A stretch of DNA of 64,000 bases from Micrococcales bacterium 72-143 (GTDB taxonomy: Bacteria > Actinomycetota > Actinomycetes > Actinomycetales > Microbacteriaceae). This document shows positions 46,354 to 57,082 of the stretch, piece after piece (the first letter of the stretch is position 1; each line of letters begins with the position of its first letter). A program made the position numbers and the translations under genes. Location: assembly GCA_001898835.1 (NCBI GenBank), contig MKVM01000005.1, forward strand, positions 682,001 through 746,000, read 5' to 3'. The notes beneath the pieces are model-generated. The model made no database searches and had not been told where the DNA came from. It saw only the letters and a list, made by a program, of their open reading frames with translations.

Positions 46354-46391
46354 TCTCGACGTCGAGACAAGTTAGGGCACCCTCAACTGCG
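46354..46391. promoter_or_regulatory. Operator candidates of the manC/sdhC divergent region
   Basis: TCTCGACGTCGAGA (46354-46367) is a perfect 14-base palindrome. Directly after it AGTTAGGGCACCCTCAACT (46370-46388) has the TTAGG/CCT half-site layout of iron-dependent DtxR/IdeR boxes, about 12 of 19 consensus matches, which would fit an iron-rich enzyme such as succinate dehydrogenase. Binding proteins are not shown. Confidence 0.4.
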
Positions 46392-46409
46392 CCCGCCGAG
46401 GGCCGGGCA

Positions 46410-46415
46410 TAGACT
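46410..46415 (+). promoter_or_regulatory. -10 box of the sdhCDAB operon
   Basis: TAGACT about 45 bases before the sdhC GTG; the leader would include the GAGGGAG ribosome site. The candidate operators lie just upstream. Confidence 0.45.
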
Positions 46416-46459
46416 GGAAGCCGTTCCGACGACGAGCGACTCGCGAGGGAGATAGCGCC

Positions 46460-46897
46460 GTGACGAGCCAGGCCGCACCACCCGAGAGCCCCCCGGCATC
46501 CGTCCCCGAACCCCGCAAGCGCAGGCTTCCCGCCGGAACGCTCTACCGCGGTCGCGAGGGCATGTGGTCGTGGGTGCTGCACCGCATCACCGGCACCGCG
46601 ATCTTCTTCTTCCTGCTCGTGCACATCCTCGACACCTCGCTCATCCGCATCAGCCCCGAGGCGTACGACGCGGTCATCGGCACCTACAAGACGCCCATCA
46701 TGGGACTCGGCGAGGTCGCCCTCGTCGCCGCGATCGGGCTGCACGCGCTCAACGGCCTGCGCATCATCTGCATCGACATGTTCTCGTGGGGCCCCAAGGC
46801 TCAGAGGGTCATGTTCTGGGTCGCCATCGGGCTGTGGATCGTGCTGCTCATCGGCTTCGTCCCCCGCCACCTCATGCACGTGTTCGGAGGCGAGTGA
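46460..46897 (+). CDS. sdhC: Succinate dehydrogenase, cytochrome b556 subunit
   Basis: 145 residues, GTG start. Membrane anchor of complex II with three helices after a Pro-rich N-terminus. Conserved MWSWVLHRITGTAIF (quinone site region), heme-ligand candidate His in LVHILDTS and GLHALNGLRII. First gene of sdhCDAB; sdhD starts one base after its stop. Confidence 0.94.
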   Translation: MTSQAAPPESPPASVPEPRKRRLPAGTLYRGREGMWSWVLHRITGTAIFFFLLVHILDTSLIRISPEAYDAVIGTYKTPIMGLGEVALVAAIGLHALNGLRIICIDMFSWGPKAQRVMFWVAIGLWIVLLIGFVPRHLMHVFGGE

Positions 46898-46898
46898 G

Positions 46899-47351
46899 AT
46901 GAGCACCGAGAACATCGCGGCCCCGCGCAGCCCCTACCTCAGCCACCGCAAGCGCAACCGCTTCAACATCGAGAAGTGGGGCTGGATCTACATGCGCGTC
47001 TCGGGCGTCCTGCTCGTGGTGCTCATCTTCGGCCACCTCTTCTACAACCTGATCTTCCCCGGCAAGGTGTCGATCCTCGACTGGGCGTTCGTGGCGGGCA
47101 AGCTCGCGAACCCCATCTGGATCGTGTGGGACCTGCTGCTGCTGTGGCTCGCCCTCATCCACGGCGCCAACGGCATGCGCACCCTCATCAACGACTACGC
47201 GCACGGCCGCTTCCGCACGGTCCTGCTGTGGGCGCTCGGCGCGACCACCGCCGTGCTGCTCGTGATGGGAACCCTCGTGCTGACGACCTTCGACCCGTGC
47301 CTCGGCGACACCGACAACGCCGAGCTGATCAAGATCTGCGCAGCCCAGTAG
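46899..47351 (+). CDS. sdhD: Succinate dehydrogenase, membrane anchor subunit
   Basis: 150 residues, three membrane helices. [15 protein letters not shown] is the conserved SdhD motif and [13 protein letters not shown] carries a further His. Lies between sdhC and sdhA. The C-terminal tail contains two Cys ([19 protein letters not shown]). Confidence 0.92.
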   Translation: MSTENIAAPRSPYLSHRKRNRFNIEKWGWIYMRVSGVLLVVLIFGHLFYNLIFPGKVSILDWAFVAGKLANPIWIVWDLLLLWLALIHGANGMRTLINDYAHGRFRTVLLWALGATTAVLLVMGTLVLTTFDPCLGDTDNAELIKICAAQ

Positions 47352-47364
47352 GCCGCGCCCACTA

Positions 47365-49185
47365 GTGAGTGAGAACGTGAGCGAGTACCTCGAGTTCGAA
47401 GACGGGGACGTCATCGACGGCGTCCACTACCACCGGCACGACGTCGTCATCGTCGGGGCGGGCGGCGCCGGGATGCGCGCCGCGATCGAGGCGGCGCCGC
47501 GCGCCAACACCGCGGTCATCACGAAGCTCTACCCGACCCGCTCCCACACGGGCGCGGCGCAGGGCGGCATGGCCGCCGCGCTCGCGAACGTCGAGGAGGA
47601 CAGCTGGGAGTGGCACACCTTCGACACCGTCAAGGGCGGCGACTACCTCGTCGACCAGGACGCGGCCGAGATCCTCGCGAAGGAGGCCATCGACGCGGTC
47701 CTCGACCTCGAGAACATGGGCCTGCCCTTCAACCGCACGCCCGAGGGCCGCATCGACCAGCGCCGCTTCGGCGGCCACACCCGCGACCACGGCAAGGCGC
47801 CCGTGCGCCGGGCCTGCTACGCCGCCGACCGCACCGGCCACATGATCCTGCAGACGCTGTTCCAGAACTGCGTCAAGCTCGGCGTCAACTTCTTCAACGA
47901 GTACTACGCGCTCGACCTCGTGATGACCGAGGTGGACGGCGTGCCCCAGCCCTCCGGCGTCGTCGCCTACGAACTCGCCACGGGCGAGCTGCACGTCTTC
48001 CAGGGCAAGTCGATCGTCTTCGCGACCGGCGGCTTCGGCAAGATCTACAAGACCACCTCCAACGCCCACACGCTCACGGGCGACGGCGTCGGCATCATCT
48101 GGCGCAAGGGCCTGCCGCTCGAGGACATGGAGTTCTTCCAGTTCCACCCGACCGGCCTCGCCGGCCTCGGCATCCTGCTCACCGAGGGCGCCCGCGGCGA
48201 GGGCGCCATCCTGCGCAACGCATCCGGCGAGCGCTTCATGGAGCGCTACGCCCCCACCATCAAGGACCTCGCCCCGCGCGACATCGTCTCGCGCTGCATG
48301 GTGCAGGAGGTCGCCGAAGGACGCGGCGCCGGCCCCCACAAGGACTACGTGCTGCTCGACTGCACCCACCTCGGCGCCGAGGTGCTCGAGACGAAGCTCC
48401 CCGACATCACGGAGTTCGCTCGCACCTACCTGGGCGTCGACCCCGTCTACGAGCCCGTGCCCGTCATGCCGACCGCGCACTACGCGATGGGCGGCATCCC
48501 CACCAACGTCAAGGCGGAGGTGCTGCGCGACAACGACACCGTCGTGCCCGGCCTCTACGCGGCCGGGGAGTGCGCGTGCGTCTCGGTGCACGGCTCCAAC
48601 CGCCTCGGCACCAACTCGCTGCTCGACATCAACGTGTTCGGCAAGCGCGCCGGCAACAACGCCGTCGACCACGCCGAGACCGTCGACTTCACCCCGCTCC
48701 CGCCCGACCCGGCCAAGGCCGTGCGCGAGCTGGTCGAGGGACTGCGCGACGCATCCGGCACCGAGCGCATCGCGGCGCTGCGCAAGGAGCTGCAGGACGA
48801 GATGGACCGGAACGCCCAGGTGTTCCGCACCGACGAGTCGCTCGCGAAGGTCACCGAGACGATCCACGAGCTGCGCGAGCGCTACAAGCACGTGTCCATT
48901 CAGGACAAGGGCCACCGCTACAACACCGACCTGCTCGAGGCGATCGAGCTCGGCTTCCTGCTCGACCTCGCGGAGGTCGTGGTCTTCTCCGCGAAGAACC
49001 GCAAGGAGAGCCGCGGCGGCCACATGCGCGACGACTACCCCAAGCGCGACGACGAGACCTACATGAAGCACACCATGGCGTACCTCACGGGCGACCCGCA
49101 CTCGGCCGACGCCGCCGACCACATCACGCTCGGCTGGAAGCCCGTCGTCGTGACCAACTATCAGCCGATGGAGAGGAAGTACTGA
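47365..49185 (+). CDS. sdhA: Succinate dehydrogenase, flavoprotein subunit
   Basis: 606 residues from GTG 47365; GTG 47377 is an alternative. Oxidises succinate to fumarate. FAD site [14 protein letters not shown], covalent-FAD His61 in [11 protein letters not shown], active-site HPTGL...[28 protein letters not shown] and [20 protein letters not shown] are all intact. Electrons pass to SdhB, encoded immediately downstream with a one-base overlap. Confidence 0.96.
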   Translation: MSENVSEYLEFEDGDVIDGVHYHRHDVVIVGAGGAGMRAAIEAAPRANTAVITKLYPTRSHTGAAQGGMAAALANVEEDSWEWHTFDTVKGGDYLVDQDAAEILAKEAIDAVLDLENMGLPFNRTPEGRIDQRRFGGHTRDHGKAPVRRACYAADRTGHMILQTLFQNCVKLGVNFFNEYYALDLVMTEVDGVPQPSGVVAYELATGELHVFQGKSIVFATGGFGKIYKTTSNAHTLTGDGVGIIWRKGLPLEDMEFFQFHPTGLAGLGILLTEGARGEGAILRNASGERFMERYAPTIKDLAPRDIVSRCMVQEVAEGRGAGPHKDYVLLDCTHLGAEVLETKLPDITEFARTYLGVDPVYEPVPVMPTAHYAMGGIPTNVKAEVLRDNDTVVPGLYAAGECACVSVHGSNRLGTNSLLDINVFGKRAGNNAVDHAETVDFTPLPPDPAKAVRELVEGLRDASGTERIAALRKELQDEMDRNAQVFRTDESLAKVTETIHELRERYKHVSIQDKGHRYNTDLLEAIELGFLLDLAEVVVFSAKNRKESRGGHMRDDYPKRDDETYMKHTMAYLTGDPHSADAADHITLGWKPVVVTNYQPMERKY

Positions 49186-49973
49186 TGGCGGGCGCTGCCA
49201 CCCTCGAGGCCGTCGACAACACGCCGAAGGCCGAGGCGCCGATCCAGGCGTTCACGGTGACCCTCATCATCCGGCGCTTCGACCCGGAGAAGGACGCCGA
49301 GCCGTACTGGCAGGACTTCGACGTCGAGCTGTACGCGACCGACCGCGTGCTCGACGCGCTGCACAAGATCAAGTGGGAGCAGGACGGCTCGCTCACCTTC
49401 CGCCGCTCGTGCGCGCACGGCATCTGCGGCTCGGACGCCATGCGCATCAACGGCCGCAACCGGCTCGCCTGCAAGACGCTCATCAAGGACCTCGACATCT
49501 CGAAGCCCATCTACGTCGAGGCGATCAAGGGTCTGCCGCTCGAGAAGGACCTCATCGTCGACATGGAGCCGTTCTTCGCCTCCTACCGCGAGATCCAGCC
49601 GTTCCTCATCGCCTCCGACAAGCCGAAGGACGGCAAGGAGCGCATCCAGTCGGTCGCCCAGCGCGAACGCTTCGACGACACGACCAAGTGCATCCTGTGC
49701 GCCGCGTGCACGAGCTCGTGCCCCGTGTTCTGGACCGACGGCCAGTACTTCGGGCCCGCCGCGATCGTCAACGCGCACCGCTTCATCTTCGACTCGCGCG
49801 ACGAGGCCGCATCCGTGCGCCTCGACATCCTCAACGATAAGGAGGGCGTGTGGCGCTGCCGCACGACCTTCAACTGCACGGAGGCGTGCCCGCGTGGCAT
49901 CGAGGTGACGAAGGCGATCGCCGAGGTCAAGGCCGCCGTGCTGCGCGGCAAGCCCGACATCCCCAAGAAGTAG
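49185..49973 (+). CDS. sdhB: Succinate dehydrogenase, iron-sulfur subunit
   Basis: 262 residues from the ATG overlapping the sdhA stop. Carries the [2Fe-2S] cluster (CAHGICGSDAMRINGRNRLAC pattern split here as CAHGICGSD and RLAC), then CILCAACTSSCPVF and CRTTFNCTEACPRG for the [4Fe-4S] and [3Fe-4S] clusters. Completes the operon and the electron path from FAD to quinone. Confidence 0.96.
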   Translation: MAGAATLEAVDNTPKAEAPIQAFTVTLIIRRFDPEKDAEPYWQDFDVELYATDRVLDALHKIKWEQDGSLTFRRSCAHGICGSDAMRINGRNRLACKTLIKDLDISKPIYVEAIKGLPLEKDLIVDMEPFFASYREIQPFLIASDKPKDGKERIQSVAQRERFDDTTKCILCAACTSSCPVFWTDGQYFGPAAIVNAHRFIFDSRDEAASVRLDILNDKEGVWRCRTTFNCTEACPRGIEVTKAIAEVKAAVLRGKPDIPKK

Positions 49974-50008
49974 CGCGTCAAGCCCCTCGAACCCCTCACG
50001 AGCCCCGA

Positions 50009-50014
50009 TAGCGT
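50009..50014 (+). promoter_or_regulatory. -10 box of leaderless YihY-like gene
   Basis: TAGCGT, 6 bases (GGGGTG), ATG 50021. This favours ATG 50021 over the GTG three bases before it. Confidence 0.45.
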
Positions 50015-50020
50015 GGGGTG

Positions 50021-51073
50021 ATGGCCGAGAAGACCACCGCGGATGCGAAGCAGCCGCCCGCGCTCATCGCCTGGGTGCAGCGGGGGATCGCGTGGGTCAT
50101 GGGCCTGCGGCCCGTGCGGGTGTTCCTCGACTACGGTGCCCACCGCGGGCCGCTGCTCGCCGCGGGACTCTCGAACCAGGCGATCTTCGCCGTGTTCGCC
50201 GCCATCTGGGTGACCTTCTCGGTGTTCGGGATCGTGCTGGCCGGCAACCAGGAGCTGCGCGACGCGCTGTTCTCGCTTCTCGCGACCGCGGTGCCCGGCC
50301 TCATCGACACGGGCGAGGGCGACGGCGCGATCGACCCCGACCAGCTCGTGAACACGACGGTGCTCGGATGGACGGGCGCCATCGCGCTCGCGGGCCTGTT
50401 CTTCACGGCCCTCGGGTGGCTCGCCTCCGCGCGCGACGCCATCCGGGTGCTCGGCGACCTGCCGGGGCCTCGCACCAACTTCATCCTGCTCAAGCTCAAG
50501 GACCTAGGGCTCGCGATCGGCTTCGGCGCGCTGCTGCTCGTGTCGGCCGCCCTCTCGGTGCTCTCCACGCAGGCGCTCGACGGCGTGCTCGACTGGCTCG
50601 GCATCCGGGACTCCGCGTCGACGACGATCGCGGCGCGCGTGCTCGCGATCGCGCTCATGTTCGTGCTCGACGCGGTCGTGCTGGGCGCGCTCTACCGCGT
50701 GCTCGCGGGCGTGTACATCCCGATCCGCTTCCTCGCGCAGGGCGCGCTGATCGGCGCCGCCGCACTCGGGGTGCTCAAGATCCTCGGAACGGCGCTGCTC
50801 GGTGGCGCGACCAACAACCCGCTGCTCGCCGGCTTCGCGGTGATCATCGGGCTGCTCATCTGGTTCACGCTCATCTGCCAGGTGATCCTCATCGCTGCCT
50901 GCTGGGTGTTCGTGTCGATGAAGGATGCCGGGGTGCCGCTCGACAAGCGCCTCGCCGACGAGCGCGCGGAGGCGGAGGCCGAGGAGCGGGAGCGCCTCAA
51001 GGAGGAGGTGCGCGCCGAGCTCGCCGCCGAGCGGAGGCCGGGCTTCTGGGGGCGGCTCTTCGGGCGGAGGTGA
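50021..51073 (+). CDS. YihY/BrkB-like inner membrane protein
   Basis: 350 residues, about six membrane helices, no catalytic motif. GAHRGPLLAAGLSNQAIFAVFAAIWV and the long paired helices, followed by a charged C-terminal coiled tail (EERERLKEEVRAELAAERR), fit the YihY/virulence-factor BrkB family, formerly mistaken for RNase BN. Role unknown; possibly a transporter. Single gene with its own promoter. Confidence 0.88.
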   Translation: MAEKTTADAKQPPALIAWVQRGIAWVMGLRPVRVFLDYGAHRGPLLAAGLSNQAIFAVFAAIWVTFSVFGIVLAGNQELRDALFSLLATAVPGLIDTGEGDGAIDPDQLVNTTVLGWTGAIALAGLFFTALGWLASARDAIRVLGDLPGPRTNFILLKLKDLGLAIGFGALLLVSAALSVLSTQALDGVLDWLGIRDSASTTIAARVLAIALMFVLDAVVLGALYRVLAGVYIPIRFLAQGALIGAAALGVLKILGTALLGGATNNPLLAGFAVIIGLLIWFTLICQVILIAACWVFVSMKDAGVPLDKRLADERAEAEAEERERLKEEVRAELAAERRPGFWGRLFGRR

Positions 51074-51090
51074 GCGTCGGAGGCGCTGGC

Positions 51091-51096
51091 TAGAGT
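51091..51096 (+). promoter_or_regulatory. -10 box of leaderless xthA
   Basis: TAGAGT, 7 bases, GTG 51104. Confidence 0.45.
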
Positions 51097-51099
51097 TGA

Positions 51100-52956
<1,857 letters not shown>

Positions 52957-52969
52957 GCGCGAGGCGCGC

Positions 52970-53527
52970 GTGAAACCCGTCGTGCTCCGCTCCGAACGGC
53001 TCGTGCTGTCGAGGCCGACGCGGAACGACATCGACGCGATCACGGAGTCGTGCCAAGACGAGACGTTCCCGCGCACGCTCGCATCGCTGCCCTGGCCGTA
53101 CACGCGTGCGGACGCGGCGTTCTACGTCACGCGCATCGTCAGCCTGGGCTGGCTGACGGGGCGCACCCTCACCTGGGGCATCCGCGAGTCCGAGCACGGT
53201 CCGCACCTCGGCTCCATCGGATGGCGCCGCGAGCGCGGCGACATCGGCTTCTGGCTCGACGCCCGCTCCCGCGGTCGCGGGTACATGACGGAGGCGGTGC
53301 GCACAGTGTGCGAATGGGTGTTCTCGTCTCTCGGCCAAGAGCGCATCGGCTGGGAGGCGGTGGCGGGAAACCTCGCGTCCGCGCGGGTCGCGCGCTCGGC
53401 CGGTTTCCGCTTCGACGGTGAGCGGCCCGTCGAGGTCGCGTTCCGGGACGGTTCGCGGCCGATGGGGTGGCACGGTCACCGGCTGCGCGCCGACGACGGA
53501 TCGGCCCACGAGGGATGGCCGGTGTGA
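52970..53527 (+). CDS. GNAT family N-acetyltransferase (RimJ/RimL-like)
   Basis: 185 residues, GTG start with GAGG 5 bases before. RSERLVLSRPTRNDIDAI at the N-terminus and the acetyl-CoA loop DARSRGRGYMTEAVRTVCEWVF followed by NLASARVARSAGFRFDGE mark the RimJ/RimL branch that acetylates protein or small-molecule amines. Substrate unknown. Ends in a 4-base overlap with the HAD gene. Confidence 0.88.
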   Translation: MKPVVLRSERLVLSRPTRNDIDAITESCQDETFPRTLASLPWPYTRADAAFYVTRIVSLGWLTGRTLTWGIRESEHGPHLGSIGWRRERGDIGFWLDARSRGRGYMTEAVRTVCEWVFSSLGQERIGWEAVAGNLASARVARSAGFRFDGERPVEVAFRDGSRPMGWHGHRLRADDGSAHEGWPV

Positions 53528-54258
53528 GCGGCATCCGGGCGGTGCTGTTCGACCTCGACGACACGCTGTTCGCCCACCGTGAGTCGGTCGAGGCCGGCAT
53601 CCACGCGCACCGCGCGGCCCTCGGCGGCGAGGTGGCCGCGGCCGATCCCGCGGCCGAGCTCGCACGCTGGAGCGCGCTCGAGGAGGAGCACTACCACCGC
53701 TATCTGGCGGGCGAGCTCGACTACCTCGGCCAGCGGCGGGCGCGCGCCCGCGCGTTCGTCGCGCCCTACGGCATCGAGCTCGACGACACCCAGGCCGAGG
53801 CGTGGTTCGAGTCGTATCGCGTGCATTACGAGACGAGCTGGCGCCTGCACGACGACGCGCTGCCGTGCCTCGACGCGCTCGCCCCGCGTGCCCTCGGCAT
53901 CATCACGAACGGCGACCTGGCCTTTCAGACCTCGAAGGTGCGCGCGGTCGGGCTGGACGCGCGCATCCCGCCGGACGCGCTCATCGCGAGCGGCGAGGTC
54001 GGGGTGGCGAAGCCGGACGCGCGTATCTTCGAGCTCGCCGCCGCCCGCCTCGGCGTGACGGCGTCGGAGGCGTGCTACGTCGGCGACCGCCTGCACACGG
54101 ACGCCGTCGGCGCCGCCCGCGCGGGCCTGCTCGGCGTGTGGATCGACCGGCCGGGCACCGCCACCCCGGAACAGCGCGCCGAGGCGGATGCGGCGGGCGT
54201 GCCCGTCATCCGTACCCTCGCCGAGCTGCCTGCGCTGCTCGCCGCCACACGCCCCTGA
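53524..54258 (+). CDS. HAD-superfamily hydrolase
   Basis: 244 residues from the GTG overlapping the previous stop; ATG 53515 is an alternative. Haloacid dehalogenase-type phosphatase with motif I LFDLDDTLF (nucleophile Asp), motif II IITNGD, Lys in VAKPDARIF and motif IV YVGDRLHTDAVGAARAG. The helical cap (residues 20-95) is of the C1 type. Substrate unknown. Confidence 0.9.
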   Translation: MSGIRAVLFDLDDTLFAHRESVEAGIHAHRAALGGEVAAADPAAELARWSALEEEHYHRYLAGELDYLGQRRARARAFVAPYGIELDDTQAEAWFESYRVHYETSWRLHDDALPCLDALAPRALGIITNGDLAFQTSKVRAVGLDARIPPDALIASGEVGVAKPDARIFELAAARLGVTASEACYVGDRLHTDAVGAARAGLLGVWIDRPGTATPEQRAEADAAGVPVIRTLAELPALLAATRP

Positions 54259-54372
54259 AGCCCTCCACAGGAGCGACTACGACGACTTCTCCACCGATGT
54301 GCGTGGAGGCCTGGCGGGTCCTTGCACGGGTTGTTAGTGTCGTCGCATCCCCAGCCCCGAAGAGACCCGATC

Positions 54373-55098
54373 ATGGACGACGACCAGATGCCGAACACTC
54401 CGCGCGAACCCGCGCAGATCCGCCCCTTCGCCGCGATGAACACCGATCAGAAGATCGATCTGCTCGTACAGGCGCAGTCGCAGACCCACCACGACCTCAC
54501 CGCGCTCACAGCCGAGGTGCGCCGCAACCACGACGAGGCGAGCACGCGATTCGCGCGTCTCGAGACCGGGATGGACGCGATGGGGGCCCGCATCATCGCC
54601 GAGGTCGTCGTGCTCAACCGCCGCATCGACAGCGTTGAGACGACCGTCACCCAGACCAAGGAGCACGTGCTCTTCCTCACGGGCAAAGTGGATGAGCTCG
54701 GCTCCCAGGTGACGGAGCTGGGCACCCAGGTCACGGAGTTGCGCGACACGGTCGCGACGCTCGACGCCAAGGTGACCGAACTCGACGGCACGGTCACCGC
54801 GCTCGACACCAAGGTCGCGGCACTCGACACCAAAGTCACCGCACTCGACACCAAAGTCACCGCACTCGACACCAAGGTCACCGCACTCGACACCAAGGTC
54901 ACCGCACTGCAGGTGCATGCCGAGCGCGTCGATGAACGGCTCGACGGGGTGGAGAAGCGACTCGACGGGGTGGAGAAGCGACTCGACGGGGTGGAGAAGC
55001 GACTCGACGGGGTGGAGAAGCGACTGGGGCGGCTCGAGGAGCGTTTCGACCGCGTCGACGACAAGCTCGACGAGGTGCTGCGACGCCTCAGCGCGTGA
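54373..55098 (+). CDS. Heptad-repeat coiled-coil protein
   Basis: 241 residues from ATG 54373, with an AGAGA site 7 bases before. No signal peptide, membrane helix or enzymatic motif. From residue 60 on the protein is almost entirely coiled coil: about ten TALDTKV-type heptads followed by four RLDGVEK heptads and a final RLGRLEERFDRVDDKLDEVLRRL. The heptads are encoded by nearly identical 21-base direct repeats, a sign of recent expansion. Resembles phage tail-fibre or structural coiled coils and DUF1640-like proteins; function unknown. Confidence 0.75.
   Translation: MDDDQMPNTPREPAQIRPFAAMNTDQKIDLLVQAQSQTHHDLTALTAEVRRNHDEASTRFARLETGMDAMGARIIAEVVVLNRRIDSVETTVTQTKEHVLFLTGKVDELGSQVTELGTQVTELRDTVATLDAKVTELDGTVTALDTKVAALDTKVTALDTKVTALDTKVTALDTKVTALQVHAERVDERLDGVEKRLDGVEKRLDGVEKRLDGVEKRLGRLEERFDRVDDKLDEVLRRLSA
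54799..54903 (+). repeat. 21-base tandem repeat, five units
   Basis: Units GCACTCGACACCAARGTCAC(C) at 54799, 54820, 54841, 54862 and 54883. The first is most diverged; two units are identical. Each codes for ALDTKVT, one coiled-coil heptad, so unit gain or loss keeps the frame. Confidence 0.95.
54937..55020 (+). repeat. 21-base tandem repeat, four units
   Basis: Units at 54937, 54958, 54979 and 55000; the last three are identical and the first differs by one base. Each codes for RLDGVEK, a coiled-coil heptad. Distinct in sequence from the repeat upstream. Confidence 0.95.
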
Positions 55099-55177
55099 CG
55101 CCCTTCGGCCTCATAACCCGCGTCACGGGCCCGCGTCACGCTACGCAACCAGGAATATCCGCACATGACCCGCGTTA

Positions 55178-55183
55178 TAGACT
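55178..55183 (+). promoter_or_regulatory. -10 box of the riboflavin operon
   Basis: TAGACT about 14-19 bases before the first base of the FMN riboswitch, the position expected for its promoter. No clear -35. Confidence 0.5.
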
Positions 55184-55196
55184 CCGAAAGAAGCAT

Positions 55197-55320
55197 GTGC
55201 TCCGGGGGCGGTGGAATTCCGCACCGGCGGTGAGAGTCCGCGAACCCCGTCCCGTAAGAGGCGGGGCCGATCCGGTGGAATTCCGGAACCGACGGTCAGA
55301 GTCCGGATGAGAGGAAGCAC
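55197..55320 (+). ncRNA. FMN riboswitch (RFN element)
   Basis: The closing stem pairs GTGCT (55197-55201) with AGCAC (55316-55320). Inside are the conserved RFN blocks GGGGGCGGTGGAATTCC, CACCGGCGGTGAGAGTCCGCG, GATCCGGTGGAATTCCGG and CCGACGGTCAGAGTCCGGATG. Binding of flavin mononucleotide should lower expression of the rib genes downstream. Downstream, a 9-base inverted repeat (55322-55330 with 55345-55353) and CCCC/GGGG arms around the ribD ribosome site (55374-55396) are the likely expression platform. Confidence 0.96.
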
Positions 55321-55401
55321 ACGCCGACGCATCCGTTCGTGACCGCGTCGGCGGGCGCCCGCTTGTCGCGCATCCCCGGACCGGAACCGGAAGGGGTGCG
55401 A

Positions 55402-56418
55402 ATGGCCGAGACCGTCTACGACGTCGCCATGCGCCGCGCCCTCGACCTCGCCTCGCGCGGGCCGGTGACCGGCGGCAACCCGCAGGTCGGCTGCGTGCTG
55501 CTCGACGCATCCGGCGCCGTCGTCGGCGAGGGCTGGCACCACGGCGCGGGCACCCCGCACGCCGAGATCGACGCCCTCTCGCGCGTCGCGGATGCGCGCG
55601 GCCTCACCGCCGTCGTCACCCTCGAGCCCTGCAACCACACGGGCCGCACGGGGCCGTGCAGCGAAGCCCTCATCGCCGCGGGGGTCACCCGCGTCGTGTA
55701 CGCGGTGTCCGACCCCGGGCACGAGTCGGCGGGCGGTGCCGATCGCCTCCGCGCCGCCGGCATCGAGGTGGTGCCCGGCGTGCTCGCCGACGAGGTGCGC
55801 GAGCTCCTGCACGTCTGGCTGAGCGCCGTCGCTCGACGGCGCCCGTGGGTCACCGTCAAGTGGGCATCGACCCTCGACGGCCGGGCGGCCGCGGGCGACG
55901 GCACGAGCCAGTGGATCACCGGCACCGCGGCGCGCCAGCGCGTGCACGAGCAGCGGGCCGCATCCGACGCGATCCTCGTGGGCACCGGAACCGTGCTCGC
56001 CGACGACCCCGCCCTCACGGCTCGAGGCGACGGCGGCGAGCTGCTGCCCCACCAGCCGCTGCCGGTCGTCGTGGGCGAGCGCCCGGTCCCCGCGGACGCG
56101 GCGCTGCGCCGCCACCCGGCCGGGCTGCTCGAGACGGGCACGCGGGACCTCGGGCGCGTGATGGCCGAGCTCGACGCGCGCGGCATCCGCCGCGTGTACG
56201 TGGAGGGCGGGCCGACGCTCGCCTCCGCCGTGATCGCCGCGGGGCTCGCCGACGAGTACGCCGTGTACCTCGCGCCGGCGCTGCTGGGCGGCGACCGGCT
56301 CGCCGTCGGCGACCTCGGCATCCGCACCATCGACGACGCCCGGCGCCTCACGATCGACGGCGTCGAGCGGCTCGGCGACGACCTGCTCATCCTGGCCCGA
56401 GCTGCGAAGGGAAGCTGA
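55402..56418 (+). CDS. ribD: Bifunctional riboflavin deaminase/reductase
   Basis: 338 residues from ATG 55402, with AAGGGG 5 bases before. Deaminates the pyrimidine product of GTP cyclohydrolase II and reduces its ribosyl chain. Deaminase domain: HAEIDAL (His53, Glu55) and PCNHTGRTGPC (Cys77, Cys86) bind Zn. Reductase domain from residue 150: VTVKWASTLDGRAAAGDGTSQWITG, GTGTVLADDPALTAR and VYVEGGPTLASA. Under FMN riboswitch control. Confidence 0.95.
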   Translation: MAETVYDVAMRRALDLASRGPVTGGNPQVGCVLLDASGAVVGEGWHHGAGTPHAEIDALSRVADARGLTAVVTLEPCNHTGRTGPCSEALIAAGVTRVVYAVSDPGHESAGGADRLRAAGIEVVPGVLADEVRELLHVWLSAVARRRPWVTVKWASTLDGRAAAGDGTSQWITGTAARQRVHEQRAASDAILVGTGTVLADDPALTARGDGGELLPHQPLPVVVGERPVPADAALRRHPAGLLETGTRDLGRVMAELDARGIRRVYVEGGPTLASAVIAAGLADEYAVYLAPALLGGDRLAVGDLGIRTIDDARRLTIDGVERLGDDLLILARAAKGS

Positions 56419-56419
56419 T

Positions 56420-57082
56420 ATGTTCACCGGCATCATCGAGGAGCGCGGCGAGGTGCTCGCCTGGGAGCCGACCGCGGACGCGGCCCGCATCACCGTGCGC
56501 GCCCCCCTCGCCGCATCGGACGCGTCTCACGGCGACTCCATCTCGGTCTCCGGCGTCTGCCTCACGGTCATCGACCAGGGCGAGGACTGGTTCACCGCCG
56601 ACGTCATGGCCATCTCGATCGAGGTGTCCACCATCGGCGAGCGCCGCCCCGGCGACCTGGTCAACCTCGAGCGCGCGGCCCCCGTCGGCGGCCGCCTCGG
56701 CGGCCACATCGTGCAGGGTCACATCGACGGCACCGCGACGGTGATCGAGGCCCGTGACGGATCGGCGTGGCGCGTCGTGCGGTTCACGCTCTCACCCGAG
56801 CTCGCCCCGCTCGTCACGCGCAAGGGCTCGATCGCGGTCGACGGCACCTCGCTCACCGTGAGCGCGGTCGCGGACCCGTCGGAGGCCGAGCAGTGGTTCG
56901 AGGTGTCGCTCATCCCCGAGACGCTCGAGGCGACCACCCTCGGCGCGCTCGCGGTCGGCGACCGCGTGAACCTGGAGACCGACATCCTGGCGCGGCACGT
57001 GGAGCGGATGCTGGCGTTCCGGGAGAACGGTCTCGAGCCCGTGCGGGAGTACGCCGCCGGCGGAAGCGGGGCGACCCGATGA
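56420..57082 (+). CDS. ribE: Riboflavin synthase alpha chain
   Basis: 220 residues, two tandem lumazine-binding barrels. MFTGIIEERGEV at the start, VCLTVI and GGHIVQGHIDGTATV in the first barrel and the SIAVDGTSLTVS repeat in the second. Converts two 6,7-dimethyl-8-ribityllumazine molecules to riboflavin. Follows ribD after one base and overlaps ribBA by 4 bases. Confidence 0.95.
   Translation: MFTGIIEERGEVLAWEPTADAARITVRAPLAASDASHGDSISVSGVCLTVIDQGEDWFTADVMAISIEVSTIGERRPGDLVNLERAAPVGGRLGGHIVQGHIDGTATVIEARDGSAWRVVRFTLSPELAPLVTRKGSIAVDGTSLTVSAVADPSEAEQWFEVSLIPETLEATTLGALAVGDRVNLETDILARHVERMLAFRENGLEPVREYAAGGSGATR

Noticed and set aside
54799-55020. CRISPR array
   Set aside because: Repeats are contiguous 21-base units without spacers and translate as coiled-coil heptads.
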